The notes under the pieces were generated by a model. That model did no database searches, had not been told where the DNA came from, and saw only the letters and a list, made by a program, of their open reading frames with translations. A stretch of 34,185 bases of DNA from Gemmatimonadota bacterium (GTDB lineage Bacteria > Gemmatimonadota > Gemmatimonadetes > Gemmatimonadales > Gemmatimonadaceae): assembly GCA_031127225.1 (NCBI GenBank), contig JARIEV010000019.1, positions 1-34,185 of the forward strand, in the 5' to 3' direction. Numbering within the stretch: position 1 is the stretch's first letter; every line of letters begins with the position of its first letter. Of the stretch, positions 27,699 through 34,185 are shown piece by piece. The translations under genes and the position numbers were made by a program.

Positions 27699-28475
27699 CT
27701 ACTCCGACAGCAGGCTGAGGGCATCGGCACGCGCGAAGTCTGTTTCGTCCGTGATCTTCATCCCCCGCTCGCTGCCCCTCACCACAACCACCGGCAGGCC
27801 GAGCCGTTCCATCAGGCCGGCATCGTCGGTCGCGCCGATCCCGTCGCGCCGCGCCGCGATGTGCGCCTGTTCAAGCATGACCCGGGGAAACGCCTGGGGC
27901 GTCTGCGCGCGCCACAAGCCCGTACGTTCCACCGTCCGCACGATGCGACCTTCGGCATCGACTTCCTTGAGCGTGTCCACAACAGGCAACGCGGCGATGG
28001 CCCCGTGTCCCTTGCGCGCCTCGGTGATCACACGGTCGATGGTCGCGTCGGTGACGAGCGGTCGCGCCGCATCGTGCACGACCGCGATCGCCACCGATTC
28101 GGGGAGATCCTCAAGTCCGTTCACGACACTCTCGTGCCGTTCCCGCCCGCCGACTGAGACAAGCAGCCGATCGACATCGCACTGAAACAGCCAGGGCGGT
28201 GGATCGGCCGCGTAGGCTTTCGGCAGGACGACCACGACCAAGGCCACATCGGGACGCGCCATGAAGGCTTGCACGCTGTGCAGGAGGGCCGGCTTGCCGG
28301 CAATCCATCGGAACTGTTTGAGTTCCGTACTCCCAGACCGCGATCCGGATCCACCGGCCACGATGACGACGCCAACGTCGCGCGTGACACCGGTTATTGG
28401 TTGGGACTCGTCGGTCCGGGAGGCGACGACCGGCGGGGGTATCACACGCCGCGGGGGTACTGGTGCGTCAGTCAT
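27699..28475 (-). CDS. ispD: 2-C-methyl-D-erythritol 4-phosphate cytidylyltransferase
   Basis: Third enzyme of the MEP isoprenoid pathway, which joins CTP and methylerythritol phosphate. The ATG at 28475 overlaps the radA stop as ATGA and gives 258 residues, including a 33-residue Pro/Val-rich N-terminal extension. The CTP-binding loop is VIVAGGSGSRSG followed by ELKQF with the catalytic Lys53. Most homologues have Pro-Lys-Gln here, so Leu52 is unusual. VHDAARPLV, GLWRAQTPQAF, ATDDAGLMER and the C-terminal MKITDETDF complete the set. ispF is not adjacent and not fused. Confidence 0.94.
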   Translation of the reverse strand: MTDAPVPPRRVIPPPVVASRTDESQPITGVTRDVGVVIVAGGSGSRSGSTELKQFRWIAGKPALLHSVQAFMARPDVALVVVVLPKAYAADPPPWLFQCDVDRLLVSVGGRERHESVVNGLEDLPESVAIAVVHDAARPLVTDATIDRVITEARKGHGAIAALPVVDTLKEVDAEGRIVRTVERTGLWRAQTPQAFPRVMLEQAHIAARRDGIGATDDAGLMERLGLPVVVVRGSERGMKITDETDFARADALSLLSE

Positions 28476-29869
28476 TTCGCGTCCGCGCCGACGGTTTTTT
28501 GAAGGACATCGTTGAGGGTCCGCACGCCGACTAGGACGATATCGCCGGACACCTTGCGCGGAATGGCCCGGTCCGAGAGATACGCCCGCGTCATGCCAAG
28601 CTTGGCGGCTTCGGCCAGTCGCCGTTCCACCTGCGACACGGGACGCACTTCACCGCCCAGACCGACCTCGCCGAGGAAGATCGCCTGCGCCGGCAGGGGC
28701 TTATCGACCACGCTCGACGCGATCGCGGCGACAATCGCGAGGTCGACACTGGGCTCGCGTACGCGCATGCCGCCGACGACGTTGCAGAACACGTCGAGCT
28801 GGGCGCACGAGAAGCCGCCGCGCTTGTCGAGCACGGCCAGCAGCAGCGCCAATCGCTGAGTATCCAGGCCGTTGGCCACGCGCTGCGGCGTCCCGAAACC
28901 GGCCCGCGCGGCCAAGGCCTGTACCTCGACTAGCACGGGGCGCGTCCCTTCCATGAGCGCACACACCGCGCTGCCGCTGGCCACGTCCCGCCGATCGCCC
29001 AGAAACAGCGCCGACGGATTCTCAACGGGAATAAGCCCCGTCTCGACCATGCGGAACACGCCGATCTCGTCTACGGACCCGAAGCGGTTCTTCGTGGCGC
29101 GTAACACGCGATGATCGAGCGTGCCGTCGCCCTCGAAATACAGCACCGTGTCCACGATGTGCTCGAGCGTCTTCGGACCCGCGATCCCGCCGCCTTTCGT
29201 GACGTGGCCGATCACGAACACCGCCGTGCCGGAATCTTTCGCGAAGCGCATCAGGCGCGCCGCGCACTCGCGTACCTGCCCCACATTGCCGGGAGCGCCC
29301 TCGAGCAGTTCGGTGTGCACCGTCTGGATTGAGTCCACGATGAGCACGCTGATCCGACGACCGTCGGCGGCGGGCTGCGCCGCGGTGGCGAGGATGGTTT
29401 CGAGCGAGGTCTCCGTGAGCAGCGACACCGACGACGCATCTTCAGCGAGGCGATCGGCACGGAGCCGCACCTGCAGCGCACTCTCCTCACCGGACACGTA
29501 CAACGTGGCCAGTCCAGCCGCTTCGAGCCGCGCCGCGACCTGGAGCAACAGCGTGCTCTTGCCGATGCCGGGTTCACCGCCCACGAGCACCATGCTGCCA
29601 GGTACGATGCCGCCACCGAGCACGAAATCGAACTCGTTCAGGTGCGTCGTCCAGCGCGGGGTATCCGCTGCGGTCACGCGGCCCAGCATGACCGTGCTGC
29701 CGGCCACACCGGCCACGCTGCGCGCCGCCGTACGCTTGCTGGTGGGCACGGCAGACACGATCTCCTCGCCGAGCGTATTCCACGCGCCGCACCCCTCGCA
29801 GCGCCCCGCCCACTTCGGACTCTCGGCCCCGCATTCGGCGCAGCGGTACACGGTCTTGGCCTTGGCCAT
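28472..29869 (-). CDS. radA: DNA repair protein RadA
   Basis: RecA-like branch-migration helicase used in recombinational repair. From ATG 29869 it has 465 residues, the usual length. Features in order are an N-terminal zinc finger with Cys10, Cys13, Cys24 and Cys27 (CAECG ... CEGCGAWN), Walker A VGGEPGIGKSTLL (96-108), Walker B LIVDSIQT, the RadA-specific KNRFG motif near residue 257 (ATKNRFGSVDEIGVF), and a Lon-like C-terminal domain (GSAVCALMEGTRPVLVEVQA and FLGEVGLGGEVRPV). It begins 10 bases after the dnaB stop, continuing a replication and repair block. Confidence 0.97.
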   Translation of the reverse strand: MAKAKTVYRCAECGAESPKWAGRCEGCGAWNTLGEEIVSAVPTSKRTAARSVAGVAGSTVMLGRVTAADTPRWTTHLNEFDFVLGGGIVPGSMVLVGGEPGIGKSTLLLQVAARLEAAGLATLYVSGEESALQVRLRADRLAEDASSVSLLTETSLETILATAAQPAADGRRISVLIVDSIQTVHTELLEGAPGNVGQVRECAARLMRFAKDSGTAVFVIGHVTKGGGIAGPKTLEHIVDTVLYFEGDGTLDHRVLRATKNRFGSVDEIGVFRMVETGLIPVENPSALFLGDRRDVASGSAVCALMEGTRPVLVEVQALAARAGFGTPQRVANGLDTQRLALLLAVLDKRGGFSCAQLDVFCNVVGGMRVREPSVDLAIVAAIASSVVDKPLPAQAIFLGEVGLGGEVRPVSQVERRLAEAAKLGMTRAYLSDRAIPRKVSGDIVLVGVRTLNDVLQKTVGADAK

Positions 29870-29879
29870 CACGCGGTCG

Positions 29880-31376
29880 TCAGAATGGGGTGCCACCGAA
29901 ATCGTCGGGCCCCTTCACCAGCTTCGGCCCGCCGAAATCCGGCCTCCCCCCGCCGTAGTCATTCGGGGCCTGGCGCGCCGAGAAGTTGTCAAACCGGGTG
30001 TACTGCTTGTGGAAGTACAGGCGCGCACTGCCGATGGGGCCGTTACGCTGTTTGCCGATGATGATCTCCGCCTTGCCTTCGAGATCGGGATCCTTCAAGC
30101 GGCCGTTCTCGTCACGTTCGGCGTACACTTCCTGCCGGAAGATGAACATGATCACGTCGGCGTCCTGCTCGATGGCGCCTGATTCACGCAGGTCGGAGAG
30201 CTGTGGACGGCCCTTGTCGTCGCCGGTCCGTTGTTCCGGCGCACGCGAGAGCTGGGAGAGTGCGACGACCGGCACGCCGAGCTCTTTCGCGAGGGCCTTG
30301 AGGCCACGGGAAATCTGCGAGACTTCCTGCTGACGGTTCTCGACACCGGCGGGCCCGGTCATGAGCTGCAGATAGTCGACAATGATGAGCCCCAGGTCGT
30401 GATCCGCCTTGAGCCGGCGCGCCTTGGCGCGCATTTCCAGAATGCTGATGCCTGGGGTGTCGTCGATGAAGATGGGCGCATGGCTCAGGATACCGGCGGC
30501 CTGCGCCAGACGTGGCATCGATTCGTCGAGAGCCCGACCACCTTTACGCAGCGCCTGCGCATCGATCAACGCCTCAGAGGCGAGCATACGCTGCACAAGC
30601 GACTCCTTGCTCATTTCGAGCGAGAAGAACGCGACCGGCACCTTGGCCGTGATGGCCGCGTGCTGCGCGATGTTCAGCGTGAACGCTGTCTTGCCCATCG
30701 ACGGGCGTGCGGCAACGATCACGAGGTCCGCCGGCTGGAAACCGGACGTCATGAAATCGAGCTCGTTGAAGCCGCTTGGAACCCCGGTGATCGCCGCCTC
30801 GCGCTGGGCGAGCAGCTCCAGCTTCTCCATGGCCGGCCACAGCAACTCCTTGATGCGCGAGAACCCGGTCCGCTCTTTCGACTGCCCCAGCGAGAAAATG
30901 CGGGTTTCCGCCGAATCGAGCAGATCCGACGCCGGCAGGCGCCCTTCGAAGGCCTCCGACACTATCTCGGTGGAGACTTCGATCAGGCGCCGCAGCAACG
31001 CTCGCTCCTTCACGATCCGGGCGTGGTACTCCACATTCGCGACCGTGGGCACCGCATCCAGCAGGAACCCGAGGTACTCGCGACCGCCGGCGTGTTCCAG
31101 TTCCCCGCGCCGTTCGAGCTCGTCCGCGAGCGTGAGCGGATCGACCACACTGCCACGCTCGGTGATCGAGATCATCGCCCGGAACAGCCGCCGATGTCCC
31201 TCGCGGTAGAACATCGTGTCATCCACATGCTCGGCGGCACGCATGATGGCGTCTGCGTCGAGCAACATGGCGCCCAGCACGGCCTGCTCCGCTTCTTCGG
31301 ACCAGGGCGGACGTCGCTCCTTGAACGGGTCACGCACGGCGGGCACAGCGGTATTCGAAACGGCGAGGCTGGTCAT
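29880..31376 (-). CDS. dnaB: Replicative DNA helicase DnaB
   Basis: Hexameric fork helicase. The ATG at 31376 overlaps the udg stop as ATGA and gives 498 residues. An N-terminal extension of 177 codons in the same frame runs inside udg and is rejected. The N-terminal DnaB domain opens with PPWSEEAEQAVLGAMLLD; the linker and the RecA-like domain follow. Walker A is ARPSMGKTAFTLNIA, and further motifs are FFSLEMSKESLVQRM, LIIVDYLQLM and the arginine finger region near the C-terminus. The last 30 residues form a Gly/Pro/Asp tail ending DDFGGTPF, which is not part of the usual fold. Confidence 0.97.
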   Translation of the reverse strand: MTSLAVSNTAVPAVRDPFKERRPPWSEEAEQAVLGAMLLDADAIMRAAEHVDDTMFYREGHRRLFRAMISITERGSVVDPLTLADELERRGELEHAGGREYLGFLLDAVPTVANVEYHARIVKERALLRRLIEVSTEIVSEAFEGRLPASDLLDSAETRIFSLGQSKERTGFSRIKELLWPAMEKLELLAQREAAITGVPSGFNELDFMTSGFQPADLVIVAARPSMGKTAFTLNIAQHAAITAKVPVAFFSLEMSKESLVQRMLASEALIDAQALRKGGRALDESMPRLAQAAGILSHAPIFIDDTPGISILEMRAKARRLKADHDLGLIIVDYLQLMTGPAGVENRQQEVSQISRGLKALAKELGVPVVALSQLSRAPEQRTGDDKGRPQLSDLRESGAIEQDADVIMFIFRQEVYAERDENGRLKDPDLEGKAEIIIGKQRNGPIGSARLYFHKQYTRFDNFSARQAPNDYGGGRPDFGGPKLVKGPDDFGGTPF

Positions 31377-32578
31377 GATCCGGGTTGGTCCGCGTGAGCG
31401 GCACGCGACGCGTCGAGAATGCGGCGGGCGAGCTTGACATCCTCCCACGTGGGGCGCTTCCACGCTTCGTTGCGCAGCAGCGCTGCGGGGTGATACGTGA
31501 CGACGAGCGGGATCCCGTGAAAGCGGTGCACACGACCGCGCAGCGCACCGATACCGGTCGAGGTGTGCAGCAGCGTCTGCGCCGCCACACGTCCGAGCGC
31601 CAGAATCACGCGGGGACGCACGAGCTCGATCTGGCGCAGCAGATACGGCTGACAGGCGGCGACCTCCTCGGGCAAGGGGTCGCGATTTCCCGGTGGACGG
31701 TGCTTCAGGACGTTGCAGAGGAAGACGTCCTCGCGCGACAGCTGAATCGCGCCGAGAATCTTCGTGAACAACTCTCCCCCCTCCCCGACGAACGGCCGAC
31801 CCGACTCGTCCTCGCCGACACCGGGTGTCTCTCCAACGCAGAGCAGTTCCGCCGAGACGTTGCCCTCGCCCGGCACGGGGTGCTTGGCCGTTGCATGCAA
31901 GGCACATCGGCGGCAGCCGGAGACATGGCGCGCCAGCTCCTCGAGGGACGGGAGCGCGGCGATGTCCCGGGCGGCGTCGGGCACGGTCAGGCGGGCCGCG
32001 TCAATTCCCGCGGGGAGTTCCAACGCGACCAGCCACGCCGGCAGGTCTTGCGGCGTCGCCTCCGCGGGTGACACGTCAGCCGTCGGCCGCCCAGGCACCC
32101 GGTCGACGTCCCCTGCCACCGGTGCCGCGGCGGACGCCGCCGCCGACGGAATCGGTGCTGATGCCCGGGGTACCGTCGCGCCAGGTTCGCCGGGTCGTGC
32201 GGCACCCGAGTTGCGCAGCGCTTCACGCCAGTCGGTCGACGCACCGCGGTCGAAGCGAACCTCCGGTGTCGGCGGCGGGGTGGCTGGCGCCGAGGGCGCC
32301 GTGTGGGGGACATCCATGCCGGGGCCGGCATCAGGCCACGGTGGCGCCTCACCGTGCGGCGCCGACGCGTCGACCTCGGGATCCGACCGCCGAGGTGCCC
32401 TCGGTCGCGGCGACGCCCCCGCCGACGGTACGCCGCCGGCAGCACGGGGAGACACAACAGACTTCGCACCGATCAACGACAGCACATCGTCGACGGCGAG
32501 ACCGTCGAGCACGAGCTCCGATTCGCCGAGCTCGCGACGCTGCTCGAGGTAGCGGCGCAGGCGCTCCTTAGCGTCCAC
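31373..32578 (-). CDS. Uracil-DNA glycosylase, family 4-like, with long N-terminal extension
   Basis: Removes uracil from DNA. The catalytic domain occupies about residues 210-395: CRRCALH (Cys222 and Cys225), GETPGVGEDESGRPFVGEGG, NVLKHRPPGNRDPLPEE, AACQPYL (Cys309), LALGRVAAQTLL and the HP motif TYHPAALLRN with His363. Before it lie a short helical segment (1-40) and about 150 residues of Pro/Ala/Ser-rich sequence. Typical family 4 enzymes have 200-220 residues, so the extension is unusual. The third iron-sulfur cysteine is normally in KCRPP; here it is histidine (His293), with Cys288 nearby. The start is GTG 32578, overlapping the coaBC stop by 11 bases. Confidence 0.88.
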   Translation of the reverse strand: MDAKERLRRYLEQRRELGESELVLDGLAVDDVLSLIGAKSVVSPRAAGGVPSAGASPRPRAPRRSDPEVDASAPHGEAPPWPDAGPGMDVPHTAPSAPATPPPTPEVRFDRGASTDWREALRNSGAARPGEPGATVPRASAPIPSAAASAAAPVAGDVDRVPGRPTADVSPAEATPQDLPAWLVALELPAGIDAARLTVPDAARDIAALPSLEELARHVSGCRRCALHATAKHPVPGEGNVSAELLCVGETPGVGEDESGRPFVGEGGELFTKILGAIQLSREDVFLCNVLKHRPPGNRDPLPEEVAACQPYLLRQIELVRPRVILALGRVAAQTLLHTSTGIGALRGRVHRFHGIPLVVTYHPAALLRNEAWKRPTWEDVKLARRILDASRAAHADQPGS

Positions 32579-33773
32579 CGAACGCGTCCGCCACGCGGTC
32601 GAGCACATGATCGGCGACCGCAGCCTTGCTGAGCAACGGCAGCGCCTCCTCGCGTCCGTCCGCCGAGATGATGGTCACACGGTTCGTGTCCACACCGAAA
32701 CCCGCCCCTTGCTCGAGCGCATCGTTCGCCACGATGAAGTCCAGCCCTTTGGCGGCGAGTTTTCGCGCGGCCTCGGCGCGCGCGTCGCCGGTCTCGAGGG
32801 CGAACCCCACCACAACGCACGACGGCGACCGCAGCGTCCGCGTCGACAGCAACACATCCGCCGTCCCGGTCAGGGCGATCGCATCGAGCGCGAGCGATTT
32901 CTTCAGTTTGCCGGACGCGGGTACCGCGACGGTGAAATCAGCGGGGGCGGCGGCCATGATCAGCGCGTCAGCTCCGGGCAGAGCCTGTGCCACGGCCTCC
33001 TGCATCTGCGCCGTGGTTTCCACGTGGACGACCGGAATGTCGCGGGGAATCGGCACTTCGAGCGGCCCGGCGATCAGCGTCACGTCGGCGCCCCGCCGCC
33101 ACGCGGCCGCCGCGAGCGCGACGCCCATCTTCCCGCTACTGCGATTGGAAAGAAAGCGCACCGGATCCAGCGGTTCGCGCGTCGGCCCGGCGGTGACGAC
33201 CACACGACGGCCCGCCAACGCGGCCCGCGGCTCCAGCAGCCGCGCGCAGTGCGCCACGATCGTCTCGGGCTCCGGCATGCGTCCGGGGCCGCTCCCCTCC
33301 CCCACCGCCAGCGCCCCGTCATCCGGATCGAGCACGTGATACCCAATCTTGCGCGCAGCCTCGGTATTCCGCACGACCTGCGCGTGCGCCCACATGCGGT
33401 CGTTCATCGCGGGCACGAGCAGCACCGGCGCAGTGGTCGCCAGCAGACAGGCCGAGAGCAAGTCATCAGCGTGACCGCCCACCGCACGCGCTAGAAAATC
33501 CGCCGTCGCCGGCGCCACCACGACCAACTGCGCGGCGCGTGCGAGCGCGATGTGATCGAGCGCGTGGCCCGGAGCGATCAGGGCGGTGTGGACCGGCCGG
33601 CCGGTGAGTGCTTCAAAGGTGATCGCGCCGATGAACTCGGCGGCCGCCCGCGTAAGCACGACATCGACTTCGGCACCGGCCTGCGTGAGCAGACGCGCCA
33701 GCCACGCGGCCTTGTAGGACGCGATGCCACCGGTGACCCCGAGCAGAATGCGCTGACGGTCGAAGGGACGCAC
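32568..33773 (-). CDS. coaBC: Bifunctional phosphopantothenoylcysteine decarboxylase / phosphopantothenate-cysteine ligase
   Basis: Two steps of coenzyme A synthesis. The start is GTG 33773, length 401 residues. The CoaC half has VTGGIASYKA, His74 (HALDHIALAR) and Asn124 in PAMNDRMW, matching E. coli His75 and Asn125. At the place of E. coli Cys158 there is Val157 (GALAVGE), just before SGPGRMPEP. The CoaB half has TAGPTREPLDPVRFLSN, Asn210, SSGKMG, AAAPADF and the lysine cluster KLKK at 289-292. The gene precedes udg with an 11-base overlap. A 28-base palindrome lies 38 bases upstream of its start. Confidence 0.95.
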   Translation of the reverse strand: MRPFDRQRILLGVTGGIASYKAAWLARLLTQAGAEVDVVLTRAAAEFIGAITFEALTGRPVHTALIAPGHALDHIALARAAQLVVVAPATADFLARAVGGHADDLLSACLLATTAPVLLVPAMNDRMWAHAQVVRNTEAARKIGYHVLDPDDGALAVGEGSGPGRMPEPETIVAHCARLLEPRAALAGRRVVVTAGPTREPLDPVRFLSNRSSGKMGVALAAAAWRRGADVTLIAGPLEVPIPRDIPVVHVETTAQMQEAVAQALPGADALIMAAAPADFTVAVPASGKLKKSLALDAIALTGTADVLLSTRTLRSPSCVVVGFALETGDARAEAARKLAAKGLDFIVANDALEQGAGFGVDTNRVTIISADGREEALPLLSKAAVADHVLDRVADAFGGR

Positions 33774-33801
33774 AGGGACAGTCGTGGGTGCGGTGGGGTG
33801 A

Positions 33802-33838
33802 GAAAAGTAGCCGCGCCGGGACGATCGTCACGGCGCGG
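33802..33838 (-). terminator. Large palindrome, possible terminator of rpoZ
   Basis: Bases 33811-33838 form a 28-base palindrome with 13 of 14 pairs matching, made of ccgcgccg/cggcgcgg arms around a self-complementary gacgatcgtc core. On the minus strand it is followed after four bases by TTTTC. It may end the rpoZ transcript weakly or serve as an operator for coaBC. The two uses cannot be separated by eye. Confidence 0.45.
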
Positions 33839-33864
33839 CAGAGGGTCCAGCGAGGTGCGTGACC

Positions 33865-34071
33865 TCAGGCCGGCCGGCGACGCGGCACGACGCGGTACTC
33901 GATCTCACCGTGCGCCAGCTCTTCAAGCGCGCGCGTCGTGAGCTTCTTCTCGTGCGCCGAGCGGTCGCGCGGGAACTCGTTGAGCACGCGCGCGAACTTG
34001 GCCGCGATCAGCACGCTCAGATACTTGTTGGCCGCGTGCTTGGACACGTCGGACGGAGTGAAAACCTGCAT
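33865..34071 (-). CDS. rpoZ: DNA-directed RNA polymerase omega subunit
   Basis: Small subunit that assists assembly of beta-prime. It has 68 residues. The RpoZ pattern is clear: SKHAANKYLSVLIAAKFARVLNEFP is the conserved helix region, followed by KKLTTRALEELAHGEIEYRVV. The ATG at 34071 lies 3 bases after the stop of the preceding gene. The placement before coaBC is common in bacteria, usually as gmk-rpoZ-coaBC. Confidence 0.9.
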   Translation of the reverse strand: MQVFTPSDVSKHAANKYLSVLIAAKFARVLNEFPRDRSAHEKKLTTRALEELAHGEIEYRVVPRRRPA

Positions 34072-34074
34072 GCG

Positions 34075-34185
34075 TCAGTCGCCCTGGCTGTAAACGTGAA
34101 TTTCCTCTTCGAGCTGCGCAATGAGCGCCTCGACCTGAGCCTCGACTTCGTGCACGCGATCGTGGCGGAGTCCCTCGGCATCGAT
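34075..34185 (-). CDS. C-terminal end of an unidentified protein (partial)
   Basis: The minus strand is open from the window edge to a TGA at 34075-34077, giving 36 residues. They read as a charged helix with a heptad-like pattern (VHEVEAQVEALIAQLEEEI) ending HVYSQGD. The 3-base spacing to rpoZ suggests one operon. In many bacteria the gene before rpoZ is gmk, but this tail is not recognisable as guanylate kinase. It is too short to name. Confidence 0.55.
   Translation of the reverse strand: MDAEGLRHDRVHEVEAQVEALIAQLEEEIHVYSQGD

Noticed and set aside
29880-31907. DnaB with a 177-residue N-terminal extension, or an intein
   Set aside because: The extension lies entirely inside udg in another frame and is Arg-rich with no fold. 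The ATG at 31376 overlaps the udg stop and starts the known domain. No intein block is inserted at the Walker A site.

Overview
The window is a dense, G+C-rich (roughly two thirds G+C by eye) stretch of bacterial chromosome carrying core metabolism and information-processing genes. All 39 complete or partial genes lie on the minus strand except one (dcd, plus). No gene-free stretch exceeds 300 bases. I see no tRNA, rRNA, CRISPR array, insertion sequence or phage gene. Separate nuoC and nuoD genes, a three-subunit B-type succinate dehydrogenase with a single large cytochrome b, an LDH-like malate dehydrogenase, and the order rpoZ-coaBC-udg-dnaB-radA-ispD suggest an aerobic didermic bacterium. 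Gemmatimonadota is my best guess. That placement rests on general resemblance, not on a search.

Layout by region. (1) Bases 1-10679: the NADH dehydrogenase (complex I) operon nuoABCDEFGHIJKL, transcribed right to left, with nuoL cut by the window edge. Most junctions are ATGA, GTGA, TAATG or TGATG start/stop overlaps. (2) Bases 10953-11507: dcd, divergent from nuoA. (3) Bases 11571-13027: a two-gene unit with a TsdA-like diheme cytochrome c and a Tat-exported DsrE-like protein. This is the most accessory-looking part of the window. (4) Bases 13045-17506: sdhCAB followed by a strong intrinsic terminator, with mdh upstream. (5) Bases 17707-19456: moaD-moaE-moaA for molybdopterin synthesis. (6) Bases 19511-19894: an HU-family gene with its terminator and a likely promoter. 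(7) Bases 19998-33773: a long co-directional run, read right to left as coaBC, udg, dnaB, radA, ispD, tsaC, a YwlE-like phosphatase, aroE, comF-like, gap, pgk, tpiA, secG, carA. (8) Bases 33865-34185: rpoZ and the C-terminal end of an unidentified upstream gene.

How the genes work together. Complex I and succinate dehydrogenase feed the quinone pool. mdh and sdh supply TCA-cycle steps, and gap-pgk-tpiA supply lower glycolysis. The TsdA-like/DsrE-like pair may add a periplasmic sulfur-compound electron input. I did not find an obviously new multi-gene system. The best candidates for a second look are the TsdA-like/DsrE-like pair, a compact NuoG that keeps the N7 cluster ligands, a CoaBC lacking the usual catalytic cysteine, a probable protein-arginine phosphatase beside tsaC, and a uracil-DNA glycosylase with a 200-residue extension and an altered iron-sulfur ligand position.
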